Assembly: GCF_030376605.1 (NCBI RefSeq)
Contig: NZ_JARRAE010000002.1
Location: forward strand, 62,001 to 126,000
Source: Pseudochrobactrum sp. sp1633
GTDB taxonomy: Bacteria; Pseudomonadota; Alphaproteobacteria; Rhizobiales; Rhizobiaceae
Reading direction: 5' to 3'
DNA: 64,000 nucleotides
Each line of letters opens with the position of its first letter. The first letter of the stretch is position 1. This document shows positions 48,126 through 57,130 of this stretch, piece after piece. The position numbers were made by a program, and so were the translations under genes. The notes under the pieces were generated by a model. The model was not told the origin of the DNA. It made no database searches and saw only the letters and a program-made list of their open reading frames with translations.

Positions 48126-48954
48126 ATAGGCGGGCGGCGTGCCAGCGTAAGTGCTCATCCATAAATGTCGAGATGAAATAATAGGAATGGTCATAGCCTT
48201 CCTGCATATTCAACGTCAGCGGGATGGCAGCCTTGGCGCAGGCCTCTTCCAGTAACCACGGGCGCAGACCATCATCGAGGAAACTGTCCGCTGTGCCCTG
48301 ATCAACCAGCAGGCTTTCAATCCGGTGGCCGTCTTCAATCAGGCTGGTAGTGTCATAGGCGCGCCATGCGCTCTGATCGTGCCCCAAATATTTCTCAAAG
48401 GCAGGCTTTGACCATCCGGCCGTGGAAGGCTGGGCAATTGGTGCAAATGCAGATACGGATTTAAAACGCTTCGGGCTTTTCAACGCGATAGTGATGGCGC
48501 CATGTCCGCCCATCGAATGGCCGGTAATTGCCTGACGGGACATGTCCAGCGGAAATTCTTTAGCCACCAGTTCCGTCAGCTCTTCCGTAATATAGCGATA
48601 CATCTGATAGTTCTTGGCAAAAGGGGCTTCAGTGGCATCGAGATAGAAGCCTGCACCTTTGCCGAACTGCCAGTTATCCGGCTCGTCCGGCACATCAGGC
48701 CCACGCGGGCTGGTATCAGGGCAGAGGATCGCAATGCCAAGCTCGGCAGCAAGACGGCGATATTCGCCTTTATCCATCACATTCTGATGTGTGCAGGTGA
48801 GGCCGGAGAGATACCAGAGAACAGGCACGGAGCTGTGCTCTGCTTGCGGTGGCAGAAACAAAGCAAAAGTCATATCACATTGGCATGCTTCACTTTTATG
48901 TCGATAGACGCCCTGAGTGCCGCCGAAGGCTTTTGCCTTTGAAATGGTTTCCAT
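48124..48954 (-). CDS. fghA: S-formylglutathione hydrolase
   Basis: Esterase-D-like serine hydrolase of 276 residues that splits S-formylglutathione into formate and glutathione, the second step of glutathione-dependent formaldehyde oxidation. The nucleophile elbow is GHSMGGHGA. YLSGLTCTHQNVMDKGEYRR and the DTSPRGPDVPDEPDNWQFGKGAGFYLDAT block are specific to this family, and the catalytic His lies in GYDHSYYFI. It is the last gene of the frm-type cluster, 3 nt after the DUF1345 gene. Confidence 0.96.
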   Translation of the reverse strand: METISKAKAFGGTQGVYRHKSEACQCDMTFALFLPPQAEHSSVPVLWYLSGLTCTHQNVMDKGEYRRLAAELGIAILCPDTSPRGPDVPDEPDNWQFGKGAGFYLDATEAPFAKNYQMYRYITEELTELVAKEFPLDMSRQAITGHSMGGHGAITIALKSPKRFKSVSAFAPIAQPSTAGWSKPAFEKYLGHDQSAWRAYDTTSLIEDGHRIESLLVDQGTADSFLDDGLRPWLLEEACAKAAIPLTLNMQEGYDHSYYFISTFMDEHLRWHAARL

Positions 48955-48957
48955 GAA

Positions 48958-49620
48958 CTAACTCCCCAGAGCTACAGCGACATTGACGGCTGCGGCCACA
49001 AGTACGGTATTGAAGAAAAAGGAGACGATACTGTGCAGCAGAGTGACCTTGCGCATGGCCGGTGTCGTGACGCTTGTATCGGAGGTTTGTGCGGTCATGC
49101 CTATCACGTAAGCGAAATAGACAAAGTCATAACCGGAGGGTTCCGGCGTATTCGGAAATTCAAAGCCGCCTTTATGGGATCGCCCTGAGTTTCCGCTATT
49201 AGATTTATCCTGATCCGGCTCCCAATAAAGATGGGCATAATGCAGTGCTGTCATCATATGAATGGTAAACCAGCCAAGCGGCACCGCTGCCAGTGTTGCG
49301 GCAAATGTGAACAGGTCATGCTGTTGTTGCTGCTGGTTTATCAGAATGAACAGCGAGGTGATGGAGGAAATCACCGTCGCAAAAGTGACGAGAAAAATGA
49401 TCCATACTGGCTCATCTGTACTCGCAGCATGTTTTTTCAAGTAAGCCGCAGTTAAATGCGGCAATGCCCTGAAAGTCATCAGCAGATAGAGGATGAAGAA
49501 GCAATTGACCGCAATCACCGGTGCCGGTGAGAGGGAAAAAAGCATGCAGATCAGAAAGACTGCCGCGCCGCATGCTGCTGCAATATAAAAGGACATATGG
49601 CGGCGCAGCAGAAAATTCAT
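48958..49620 (-). CDS. DUF1345-family integral membrane protein
   Basis: Membrane protein of 220 residues with about five helices. The last third, GYDFVYFAYVIGMTAQTSDT followed by MRKVTLLHSIVSFFFNTVLVA, is the recognisable DUF1345 core (ion-channel-like F-A-x-x-I-G-M-x-x-Q-x-S-D). The function is unknown. It overlaps the upstream GNAT gene by 4 nt and ends 3 nt before fghA, so it is embedded in the formaldehyde operon. Confidence 0.85.
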   Translation of the reverse strand: MNFLLRRHMSFYIAAACGAAVFLICMLFSLSPAPVIAVNCFFILYLLMTFRALPHLTAAYLKKHAASTDEPVWIIFLVTFATVISSITSLFILINQQQQQHDLFTFAATLAAVPLGWFTIHMMTALHYAHLYWEPDQDKSNSGNSGRSHKGGFEFPNTPEPSGYDFVYFAYVIGMTAQTSDTSVTTPAMRKVTLLHSIVSFFFNTVLVAAAVNVAVALGS

Positions 49621-50084
49621 ACAGAGGCTCCGTTTGCCGGTTCCAGACGCATGTCGATATGCGGAATACCGTCTTCCAGATATTCCTCTGAGATGGCAAC
49701 AAAGCCAAAGGAACCGTAGAATTTCTGCAAATGGCTTTGTCCGCCCAGCTCAACAGACTGGTCAGGAAAACGTGCTTGCGCAAATTCAACGGCTTCCTGC
49801 ATTAGGCGTTGGCCGAGTTTATAGCCGCGATAGGCAGGCGCAACGACAACACGGCCGATTTTCACTGCTTCATTCTCCTCCGGCGGCAGAACCCGCAGCG
49901 TTGCTGCGAGTTCCTCACCATCAAGAATGCTCAGGTGAAATGCGCCGATATCCTTGCCGTCGATCTCTGCAAAGGCGCAATTTTGCTCGACGATGAAGAC
50001 ATCCATGCGCAGTTTCAGCATTGCATAGAGTGCGCGTGGTGTCAGATCGTCGATTTCGTTCCAGCGGGAAACAAACTGTTTCAT
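49617..50084 (-). CDS. ElaA-like GNAT acetyltransferase
   Basis: Acetyltransferase of 155 residues resembling ElaA: LYAMLKLRMDVFIVEQNC at the N-terminus, then the acetyl-CoA segment IGRVVVAPAYRGYKLGQRLM and FYGSFGFVAISEEYLEDGIPHIDM. The substrate is unknown. Its start overlaps the frmA stop codon by one base (TGATG) and its end overlaps the DUF1345 gene by four, so it is translationally coupled within the formaldehyde operon. Confidence 0.88.
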   Translation of the reverse strand: MKQFVSRWNEIDDLTPRALYAMLKLRMDVFIVEQNCAFAEIDGKDIGAFHLSILDGEELAATLRVLPPEENEAVKIGRVVVAPAYRGYKLGQRLMQEAVEFAQARFPDQSVELGGQSHLQKFYGSFGFVAISEEYLEDGIPHIDMRLEPANGASV

Positions 50085-51196
50085 CAGAATGTAATCACCG
50101 AACGGATCGACTTGCCTTCATGCATCAGATCAAACGCAGTGTTGATCTCATCCAGCGGCATTTTATGGGTGATAAGATCATCAATATTGATCTTGCCTTC
50201 CATGTACCAGTCAACGATTTTCGGCACATCGGTACGACCGCGCGCGCCGCCGAAAGCAGTGCCTTTCCAGACGCGTCCGGTCACCAGCTGGAACGGACGG
50301 GTGGCGATTTCCTTGCCGGCTTCCGCAACGCCGATGATGATGCTTTCACCCCAGCCGCGATGACAGCATTCCAGCGCCTGACGCATCACATCGGTATTGC
50401 CGGTGGCATCGAAGGAGTAATCAGCGCCACCGTCGGTCAGATCCTGAATGGCCTGCACAACCTTGTCATTACCGATTTCACGCGGATTGATGAAGTCGGT
50501 CATGCCGAATTTCTTCGCCATTTCTACTTTGCCCGGATTGATATCAACGCCGATGATCTTGTCGGCGCCAACCATGCGCGCGCCCTGAATAACATTGAGG
50601 CCGATACCGCCAAGGCCGAACACCACAACATTGGAACCCGGGCGGACTTTGGCAGTATAAAGCACAGCGCCGATACCGGTGGTGACACCGCAGCCGATAT
50701 AGCAGATCTTGTCGAAAGGTGCATCTTCACGCACTTTGGCCAGTGCGATTTCCGGCAGAACAGTGAAGTTCGAGAAAGTCGAGCAGCCCATATAATGGAA
50801 GATTTCGCCACCGTCACAGGAGAAGCGTGAGGTGCGATCCGGCATCAGGCCCTGACCCTGCGTCGCGCGGATCGAGGTGCAGAGATTGGAGCGTTGCGAC
50901 AGGCAGGTTTTGCAAGAGCGGCATTCCGGCGTGTAAAGCGGGATCACATGGTCGCCCGGGCGCAGTGAGGTGACGCCTGCACCGACTTCACGCACAATGC
51001 CCGCACCTTCATGGCCGAGAATGGCCGGAAACTTACCCTCGGAATCAAGGCCGGACAGCGTGTAGGCATCGGTATGACACACACCGGTCGCCATGACTTC
51101 CACCAGCACTTCACCGGCTTTCGGGCCGCCGATTTCAATAGTTTCAATAGTGAGCGGCTTATTGGCCTCCCAGGCAACGGCTGCGCGCGATTTCAT
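50084..51196 (-). CDS. frmA: S-(hydroxymethyl)glutathione dehydrogenase / class III alcohol dehydrogenase
   Basis: Zinc alcohol dehydrogenase of 370 residues that oxidises the glutathione-formaldehyde adduct to S-formylglutathione with NAD. Catalytic zinc: C in ATGVCHTD and GHEGAGIV. Structural zinc: the four-Cys lobe [19 protein letters not shown] site: [17 protein letters not shown]. The sequence is typical of class III (GSH-FDH; AdhC/FrmA). It follows frmR by 29 nt in the same direction and starts the run of overlapping genes to fghA. Confidence 0.97.
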   Translation of the reverse strand: MKSRAAVAWEANKPLTIETIEIGGPKAGEVLVEVMATGVCHTDAYTLSGLDSEGKFPAILGHEGAGIVREVGAGVTSLRPGDHVIPLYTPECRSCKTCLSQRSNLCTSIRATQGQGLMPDRTSRFSCDGGEIFHYMGCSTFSNFTVLPEIALAKVREDAPFDKICYIGCGVTTGIGAVLYTAKVRPGSNVVVFGLGGIGLNVIQGARMVGADKIIGVDINPGKVEMAKKFGMTDFINPREIGNDKVVQAIQDLTDGGADYSFDATGNTDVMRQALECCHRGWGESIIIGVAEAGKEIATRPFQLVTGRVWKGTAFGGARGRTDVPKIVDWYMEGKINIDDLITHKMPLDEINTAFDLMHEGKSIRSVITF

Positions 51197-51225
51197 GGCT
51201 TTGTTCCTCTTAAATCAGTGGTCTT

Positions 51226-51510
51226 TTATTTCAGATAAGAGCGGATAATCCGCATAAGCTGGTCGATTTCACTATCCATATCAGCCGGTGTCAGAGCTGT
51301 GGCCTGCGGCTGTTGAAATGTTTCTTTCAGATGGCTTTCCAGAACCTCAGCCATCAGGCCGGTGGCAGCGCCGCGCATTGCGGCAAGCTGCTGTAAAAGC
51401 GCGCCGCATTCCGTGCCTTCTTCAACGGCGCGTTCCAGTGCCTCCACCTGACCCTTAATCCGGCGCAGGCGTGTCATGACGCGTTTCTTGGCTTCCGGTG
51501 AATGGGGCAT
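51226..51510 (-). CDS. frmR: Formaldehyde-responsive repressor FrmR (CsoR/RcnR family)
   Basis: A 94-residue DUF156-type tetrameric repressor. It keeps the residues known to matter for formaldehyde sensing in E. coli FrmR: Pro2 at the new N-terminus and Cys35 (EECG region), with His60 as in FrmR. The flanking MPHSPEAKKRVMTRLRRIKGQ and GLMAEVLESHLKE are FrmR-like. Formaldehyde bridges Pro2 and Cys35 and releases DNA. It is the first gene of the frmR-frmA-GNAT-DUF1345-fghA run, with an operator in its own promoter. Confidence 0.93.
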   Translation of the reverse strand: MPHSPEAKKRVMTRLRRIKGQVEALERAVEEGTECGALLQQLAAMRGAATGLMAEVLESHLKETFQQPQATALTPADMDSEIDQLMRIIRSYLK

Positions 51511-51537
51511 GGTTTTCCGTTGCTGATTGCTATCATA

Positions 51538-51566
51538 AAAATATATACTATGGGGGAGTATGTCAA
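51538..51566 (-). promoter_or_regulatory. frmR promoter with FrmR-type operator in the spacer
   Basis: On the minus strand TTGACA (51566-51561), a 17-bp spacer and TATTTT (51543-51538) form a strong promoter. The dyad ATACT-7 nt-AGTAT (51545-51561) with a central G5/C5 tract covers the spacer, which is the known layout of CsoR/RcnR/FrmR operators. Binding should exclude RNA polymerase. A second AGTATACT palindrome lies at 51607-51614, towards hrpB. Confidence 0.8.
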
Positions 51567-51662
51567 TTGATTGTCATGTGCGGCCTGATGCTGCATCACA
51601 GAAAATAGTATACTGCAAAATATCGCTTATAATTGACTGTTCTTAAAATCACGATCAGGTCC

Positions 51663-54146
51663 GTGCCTTTGCCTCATTCTTCTGCTGTTTCCCTGCCGCT
51701 TCTGCCCGTGCGTGAGGCTCTGCCGCAACTGGATCGTGCCTTGCAGGCCGGTGGTTCTGCTGTTCTGGTTGCGCCTCCCGGTGCGGGTAAGACGACCTTG
51801 GTGCCTTTGCATTTGTTGCAGGCAGACTGGCGGAAGGACGGGCGGATTATTGTGCTGGAGCCGCGCAGACTGGCAGCGCGCGCCGCCGCGACACAAATGG
51901 CGCGTCTGCTCTGTGAAGAAGTGGGCAAAACGGTCGGATACCGGATGCGCCTCGACAGCCGCTATAATGCGCAGACGCAGGTTCTGGTGGTGACGGAAGG
52001 CGTGTTTGCCCGCATGATCCTTGATGATCCGGAATTGTCCGGTATCAGTGCGGTGCTGTTTGACGAGTTTCATGAGCGCAGTCTGGATGCCGATTTTGGT
52101 TTGGCTCTCGCATTGGACGTGCAGGGAGCTTTGCGCCCTGATCTCAAAATTCTGGTGATGTCGGCTACGCTTGACGGGGCGCGGGTGGCGGAATTGCTCG
52201 ATAATGCGTCGGTGGTGGAGAGCGAAGGCCGTAGTTTTCCGGTTGAAATCCGCTATCAGGAACGTAAAGCCGATGAACGGATTGAAGATGCGATGGCAAG
52301 AACAATTCGTGCTGCTCTGGCTGATGAACAGGGTAGTCTGCTTTGCTTTTTACCCGGTCAAGGCGAGATTGAGCGCACGTTTCGTGCTCTTGAAGGGCGG
52401 GTAGCTGAACATGTGATGCTCTGCCCGCTCTACGGGGCGATGGAAGGGCGCGATCAGGATGCGGCGATCAAACCGGCACCGGAAGGCAAACGCAAAGTGG
52501 TGCTGGCAACCTCAATTGCTGAAACCTCCATCACCATTGATGGTGTGCGCGTGGTGATCGACAGCGGTCTGTCGCGTCAGCCGCGTTTTGAACCGGCAAC
52601 TGGCTTGACAAGGCTGGAAACCGTGCGCGCATCGCAAGCGGCGATTACCCAGCGGGCAGGGCGCGCGGGACGAACTCAATCGGGCATTGCCATCCGGCTC
52701 TGGCATGAGGGGCAGATTTCCTCACTGCCGCGTTTTACTACGCCGGAAATTCTGGAAGCTGACTTGTCGTCGCTGCTGCTCGATTGTGCCGCATGGGGCG
52801 TGCAAAATGTCAGCGATTTGCGGCTGCTGGATCAACCCTCGGCGGCCAGCCTGAAAGAAGCGGCAACATTGCTGAAACGGTTGGGTGCGCTGGATGCAGA
52901 CGGACGGCTGACAGCATCCGGCGAGCAGATTAGGAAACTCGCATTGCCGGTGCGGCTTGCCCATATGGTGGCAGAGGCTGCCAATCGCGGAGAGGCATTG
53001 CAGGCGGCAGAGCTTGCCGTGCTGATGACCGAGCGCGGTCTTGGCGGTAATGATGTTGATCTCGATGCGCGGCTTTCCCGTTTCCGCCGTGATCGCGGTG
53101 ACCGTGCGCAAAAGGCACGTGGACTGGCACGCTCGCTGATTAAAGGTTTGCCAGCAGCATATGCACAAAACAAAGAGGATGCCCATGCCGGTCGTCTGCT
53201 GCTGGATGCCTATCCTGATCGTGTGGCCAAAGCGCGGGGCAATGGCGGGCAGTTTATTCTGGCCAATGGGCGCGGTGGTGAGCTGGATGCAAGCCAGCAT
53301 CTCTCCCGCGCACAATGGCTGGTTGTGGCTGACCTGACCGGACGGGCAGGGGCGCAACGTATTCTCTCTACCGCTGAGGTGAGTGAGGACGAAATCCGCA
53401 CGGCGCTGACTGCCCAGATTGAGGGCGGCCAACAGGTCATTTACGACCCTGAGCGCAAAGCCTTGCGTGCCCGCGAGGCGGTACGGTTGGGGGCAATAAC
53501 CCTGTCGGAGAAAAATCTGGCGGCACCATCGGGGGAGGCAGCTGATCTGGGTGTTGTTCAGGCGGTACGCCAATACGGACTGGATATTTTACCTTGGGGC
53601 AAGGAAGCGCAGACTCTACGCCGTCGTCTCGGTTGGCTTTATCGCGGGCTGGGTGAGCCGTGGCCACAAACGGATGATGAGCACTTGCTTGCGACACTGG
53701 AAGACTGGCTGCTGCCGTTTCTGACTGGTGAAGCGCGGCTGGATAAAATCAGCCAATCGGCTTTAATGAACGGCTTACGCTCGCTTGTGCCATTCGATCT
53801 GCAAAGGCAAATTGATACGCTGGCACCGACACATTTTACCGTGCCGACCGGCTCCAATATCGCGATTAATTATGAAGGGGATGAGCCGGTGATTGCCGTG
53901 CGTGTGCAGGAATTATTTGGCCTCACAAACCACCCTTCCATCGCCCGCGATACGGTGCCGCTTTTGCTGGAGTTGCTGTCTCCGGCGCACCGGCCGATCC
54001 AGATTACTCGTGATTTGCCGAATTTCTGGAAAGGCTCATGGGCAGATGTGCGCACTGATATGCGCGGGCGCTATCCGCGCCATGTCTGGCCGGAAAATCC
54101 TGCAGAGGCGGATCCGACGCGGCGTGCCAAACCACGGGGCACGTGA
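51663..54146 (+). CDS. hrpB: ATP-dependent helicase HrpB
   Basis: DEAH-type RNA helicase of 827 residues, the usual HrpB size. Motifs: Walker A APPGAGKTTLVPL (about residue 39), DEFH box VLFDEFHERSLDADFGLAL (about 133), SATLDG, ETSITIDGVRVVIDSGLSR and QRAGRAGR. The C-terminal HrpB domain ends YPRHVWPENPAEADPTRRAKPR. I chose GTG 51663; TTG 51633 would add ten residues without a better site. The role of HrpB is poorly defined in general. Repeat copy A begins right after the stop codon. Confidence 0.95.
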   Translation: MPLPHSSAVSLPLLPVREALPQLDRALQAGGSAVLVAPPGAGKTTLVPLHLLQADWRKDGRIIVLEPRRLAARAAATQMARLLCEEVGKTVGYRMRLDSRYNAQTQVLVVTEGVFARMILDDPELSGISAVLFDEFHERSLDADFGLALALDVQGALRPDLKILVMSATLDGARVAELLDNASVVESEGRSFPVEIRYQERKADERIEDAMARTIRAALADEQGSLLCFLPGQGEIERTFRALEGRVAEHVMLCPLYGAMEGRDQDAAIKPAPEGKRKVVLATSIAETSITIDGVRVVIDSGLSRQPRFEPATGLTRLETVRASQAAITQRAGRAGRTQSGIAIRLWHEGQISSLPRFTTPEILEADLSSLLLDCAAWGVQNVSDLRLLDQPSAASLKEAATLLKRLGALDADGRLTASGEQIRKLALPVRLAHMVAEAANRGEALQAAELAVLMTERGLGGNDVDLDARLSRFRRDRGDRAQKARGLARSLIKGLPAAYAQNKEDAHAGRLLLDAYPDRVAKARGNGGQFILANGRGGELDASQHLSRAQWLVVADLTGRAGAQRILSTAEVSEDEIRTALTAQIEGGQQVIYDPERKALRAREAVRLGAITLSEKNLAAPSGEAADLGVVQAVRQYGLDILPWGKEAQTLRRRLGWLYRGLGEPWPQTDDEHLLATLEDWLLPFLTGEARLDKISQSALMNGLRSLVPFDLQRQIDTLAPTHFTVPTGSNIAINYEGDEPVIAVRVQELFGLTNHPSIARDTVPLLLELLSPAHRPIQITRDLPNFWKGSWADVRTDMRGRYPRHVWPENPAEADPTRRAKPRGT

Positions 54147-54272
54147 GATATTTCGGCTTTGGCGGCCTGCAAATGGCACTCTTCTCCGCTTCCGGTGCTC
54201 ATGTACCTTAATGTACATTCCGCTCCGGTTCTCGCAGAGCACCATTTTCGGCTCGCCATAACCAAAATATGG
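54147..54272 (+). repeat. Palindromic repeat, copy A, immediately after the hrpB stop codon
   Basis: About 126 bp begin one base after the TGA of hrpB. The left arm (54147-54206) and right arm (from 54213) are joined by ATGTAC-CTTAAT-GTACAT. GGTGCTC (54194-54200) pairs with GAGCACC (54237-54243). CGCCATA/TATGGCG (54254-54274) forms a further hairpin. Copy B lies at 47905-48125. The element is also the source of a spurious reading frame on the minus strand. It fills most of the space between hrpB and actS. Confidence 0.8.
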
Positions 54273-54384
54273 CGGGAGCGTTCGGGGGAAATTAGCCTGC
54301 GGCAGGATGGCGCAGATTTGCTTGCGTGAGCACAGATTTTGCCGCATAAGGCAATTCTGTGCAGCGCTTATAGGGAAAGACAGA

Positions 54385-55689
54385 ATGGCGAATGGTGATC
54401 TGATTAATCGGGCGTCGTCGCTTTCCCGTCGCCTGCGTCTCACTACTCTGGTGCGTGTGCGCTGGTTTGCTATTACCGGCCAGACTGCAGCCGTGTTGTT
54501 TGTCTCCTTATCGCTGAATTTTGTGTTCCCGCTTGGTATCAGCTTCGCGCTGATTGCCGTGTCGGCATGGCTCAATCTGTTCCTGTCTTTCCGCTATCAG
54601 CTCAATCATCGGCTGGATTTGCGCACAGTGCTGCTGGTGCTGGGTTTTGATATTTTACAGCTCACAGGTCTGCTCTACTTAACTGGTGGCTTGCAAAATC
54701 CGTTCGCCGTGCTTTTGGTTGTGCCGGTGATTATTGCGGCAACCGCGCTTTCTGTACGCAGTATTTTGCTGCTCGGTTTGCTGACAATCAGCTGTGCCAG
54801 TTTTCTCGTGGTCTGGCATCTGCCGCTGCCGTGGTATAGCGGCGTTGTACTGGAGCTGCCGCTGATGTTCGTGGTCGGTGTGTGGTGTGCCATTGCCTCG
54901 ACGCTGATTTTTAGCGGGGTTTATGTTTACCGGATTGCCGAAGAAGCTCGTTTGCTGGGTGATGCTTTGAGCGCCACTGAGTTGGTGCTGCAGCGTGAGC
55001 AGCATTTATCGGCACTGGATGGTCTTGCCGCAGCTGCTGCCCATGAGTTGGGAACACCGCTGGCGACGATCACATTGGTAGTCAAGGAAATGCAGCGCGC
55101 TTTGAAAAATGATGACCGTTATGCGGAGGACATTCAGTTGCTGTCTTCGCAAGCGCAGCGGTGCCGTGAGATTTTGCGACGTCTCACCAGCCTGTCCTCG
55201 GAAGGCGAAGAGCATATGTCGAAACTGGCATTATCTTCCCTGATTGAAGAGGTGATTGCGCCGCATCGTAATTTCGGCATCCAGATTGATGTTGAGAAAA
55301 AGCTTACAGCAAAAAACACCGGTACTGAGCCGGTTGTCCGCCGCAATCCTGGTGTGATTTACGGTCTTGGCAACCTGATTGAAAATGCGGTGGACTTCGC
55401 GAAGAACGAAACGCAGGTGATCTGGGGCTGGGACGAGCAATCGGTACGTATTACCATCCGCGACGACGGCAGAGGTTTCTCGCCGGATATGCTGGACAGG
55501 ATTGGTGAGCCTTATATGTCGCGCCGCAGTGATGAGCGTAATGGCGGCGGGCTCGGTCTGGGGCTGTTTATTGCCAAGACTTTGCTGGAGCGCTCAGGCG
55601 CACATATCAGCTTTAATAATCGTCCGGAGCCGGGACAAAGCGGCGCTGAGATTACGATTGTCTGGCCGCGTCAGGCGCTCACAGCGTAA
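54385..55689 (+). CDS. actS: Redox-sensing histidine kinase ActS (RegB/PrrB type)
   Basis: Membrane histidine kinase of 434 residues with about six helices. GGLQNPF (101-107) matches the quinone-binding GGxxNPF heptapeptide of RegB. The phosphorylated His is H220 in AAAAHELGTPLATI, and a Cys in the dimerisation region (QRCREILRRL, C260) matches the redox-active RegB cysteine. The ATPase domain has NLIENAVDFA, DDGRGF and GGGLGLGLFIAKTLLE. ATG 54385 has AGGGA upstream. Its partner actR follows after 204 nt. Confidence 0.93.
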   Translation: MANGDLINRASSLSRRLRLTTLVRVRWFAITGQTAAVLFVSLSLNFVFPLGISFALIAVSAWLNLFLSFRYQLNHRLDLRTVLLVLGFDILQLTGLLYLTGGLQNPFAVLLVVPVIIAATALSVRSILLLGLLTISCASFLVVWHLPLPWYSGVVLELPLMFVVGVWCAIASTLIFSGVYVYRIAEEARLLGDALSATELVLQREQHLSALDGLAAAAAHELGTPLATITLVVKEMQRALKNDDRYAEDIQLLSSQAQRCREILRRLTSLSSEGEEHMSKLALSSLIEEVIAPHRNFGIQIDVEKKLTAKNTGTEPVVRRNPGVIYGLGNLIENAVDFAKNETQVIWGWDEQSVRITIRDDGRGFSPDMLDRIGEPYMSRRSDERNGGGLGLGLFIAKTLLERSGAHISFNNRPEPGQSGAEITIVWPRQALTA

Positions 55690-55893
55690 AGGCGATTCTT
55701 TCAGGCTGGGGGCATTTAAAAAGATTCGTTTTATTGTGATTCAATTGGTGGTCTGAAAGCTGCTTTTTGAGTAAATTCTCTGTGAAATGCGATGAATTTA
55801 GGCGTTTTACATTAATATTTACATTGCATATTTGACTTTTTGACGCAGGCGCAGCAATAAGTAAAAAGACAAAAGACGAGTAAGGAATACCTG

Positions 55894-56457
55894 ATGGATG
55901 ATATGAATCAGGATGATCACCTTGCCATCGGCAGTGATCCTTCGCTTCTTCTGGTTGACGATGACAAACCGTTCTTGCAGCGGCTTGCCCGCGCTATGGA
56001 AAGCCGCGGTTTTACAGTCACAACGGCTGAATCCGTTGAGGAAGGTATTGCTGCTGTGAAGCTGGCAGCACCCGCTTATGCGGTTGTTGATATGCGGCTT
56101 GGTGATGGCAATGGCCTTGATATTATTGAGGCGATCCGCACGAAGCGTGAAGATACGCGCGCAATCGTGCTGACCGGTTACGGTAATATCGCGACTGCGG
56201 TCAATGCTGTCAAAATCGGCGCGATTGATTATCTTTCCAAGCCTGCGGATGCCGATGAAGTTTTTGCAGCGCTCACCCGCCGCGATGGTGAAAAAATTGC
56301 GCCACCGGAAAATCCGATGTCTGCGGATCGGGTGCGCTGGGAGCATATTCAGCGCGTCTATGAGATGTGCGAGCGCAATGTTTCTGAAACTGCGCGTCGT
56401 CTGAACATGCATCGCCGTACTTTGCAGCGTATTCTTGCCAAGCGCGCTCCGCGTTAA
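55894..56457 (+). CDS. actR: Response regulator ActR (RegA/PrrA type)
   Basis: Response regulator of 187 residues with receiver domain LLLVDDDKPF, phospho-acceptor D66 in VVDMRLGDG, LTGYG and the SKPAD lysine loop. The C-terminal Fis-type helix-turn-helix is MCERNVSETARRLNMHRRTLQRIL, almost invariant in RegA orthologues. With ActS it should control respiration, carbon and redox genes. TAAGGA precedes the start. The 204-bp spacer from actS shows AT-rich promoter-like DNA but no site I can name. Confidence 0.95.
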   Translation: MDDMNQDDHLAIGSDPSLLLVDDDKPFLQRLARAMESRGFTVTTAESVEEGIAAVKLAAPAYAVVDMRLGDGNGLDIIEAIRTKREDTRAIVLTGYGNIATAVNAVKIGAIDYLSKPADADEVFAALTRRDGEKIAPPENPMSADRVRWEHIQRVYEMCERNVSETARRLNMHRRTLQRILAKRAPR

Positions 56458-56475
56458 GCCTTATATTTCATAGTC

Positions 56476-56503
56476 ATGCCGGCTGAGACATATCAGTCGG
56501 CAT
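56476..56503. terminator. Hairpin between actR and mmcB, overlapping the mmcB stop
   Basis: An 11-bp stem with one mismatch (ATGCCGGCTGA / TCAGTCGGCAT) and a 6-nt loop. The mmcB stop codon (56493-56495) is part of the stem. It probably serves the convergent ends, but no long T-run follows. Confidence 0.5.
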
Positions 56504-56987
56504 CGGTAAGTGGCATGGATACGCCTGCCATTTCTGCCAGTGTCAGCCGGTTGGCGCCGATGCGCGCCAGTTGCAGGGTCAAAGCTTTGCGTGTGGCTGG
56601 TGCAAGCTTGTGTTCCGGCGCATCGCGCAAAATTTCTCCGCCATAACCGTCCGAAAGAATAAAACCGCAGTCTTCCGGAAAGAGTTCGCGCGGCACCTGA
56701 GCATGGGTGGCGAAAAACAGCCGGTCGCAAAAATTACGGTAATCCGGCCATTTCTGATCTGCCTTCCAGTCTTCGACAGAAGATTTTATCTCAATAATCC
56801 AGATTTCGCCTTTGCGGGTCAGCCCCACTAGATCGGCACGTCTGCCTGAGCGCAGGGAAATTTCCGGCAATACAGTAATATTCAGATCAAAACACAGACG
56901 TTGCACACCACGGCGCACCAGTAATGCCAGTTCAGACTGACGGCCGTCACTGAGCGGATGTTGCTGGAATGGTGAGATGATAGGCAT
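56493..56987 (-). CDS. mmcB: MmcB-family DNA repair protein
   Basis: Protein of 164 residues like the alphaproteobacterial MmcB, an SOS/DNA-damage-related protein with a PD-(D/E)xK nuclease-like fold. The core RSGRRADLVGLTRKGEIWIIEIKSS carries Asp, Glu and Lys in the expected places. WPDYRNFCDRLFFATH is another family block. The assignment rests on overall resemblance; activity is not established from sequence. Confidence 0.88.
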   Translation of the reverse strand: MPIISPFQQHPLSDGRQSELALLVRRGVQRLCFDLNITVLPEISLRSGRRADLVGLTRKGEIWIIEIKSSVEDWKADQKWPDYRNFCDRLFFATHAQVPRELFPEDCGFILSDGYGGEILRDAPEHKLAPATRKALTLQLARIGANRLTLAEMAGVSMPLTDAD

Positions 56988-57130
56988 GTTTTTCCGTCAG
57001 TATTGGTGGCTGTGTTTGCTTGTATGCGTTCCCGCAGAAAAGATAATCATGGTTAATGTTTGATTAAGGATCACTGGTTAACTTGTTTTCAACAAATGTT
57101 CACTGTCATTACGGTTTTCTGAGGGGAAAA

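Noticed and set aside
54036-54575. 179-codon minus-strand frame across the hrpB-actS junction
   Set aside because: Its middle is the translation of the palindromic repeat and its ends are antisense to hrpB and actS. It is a spurious frame.
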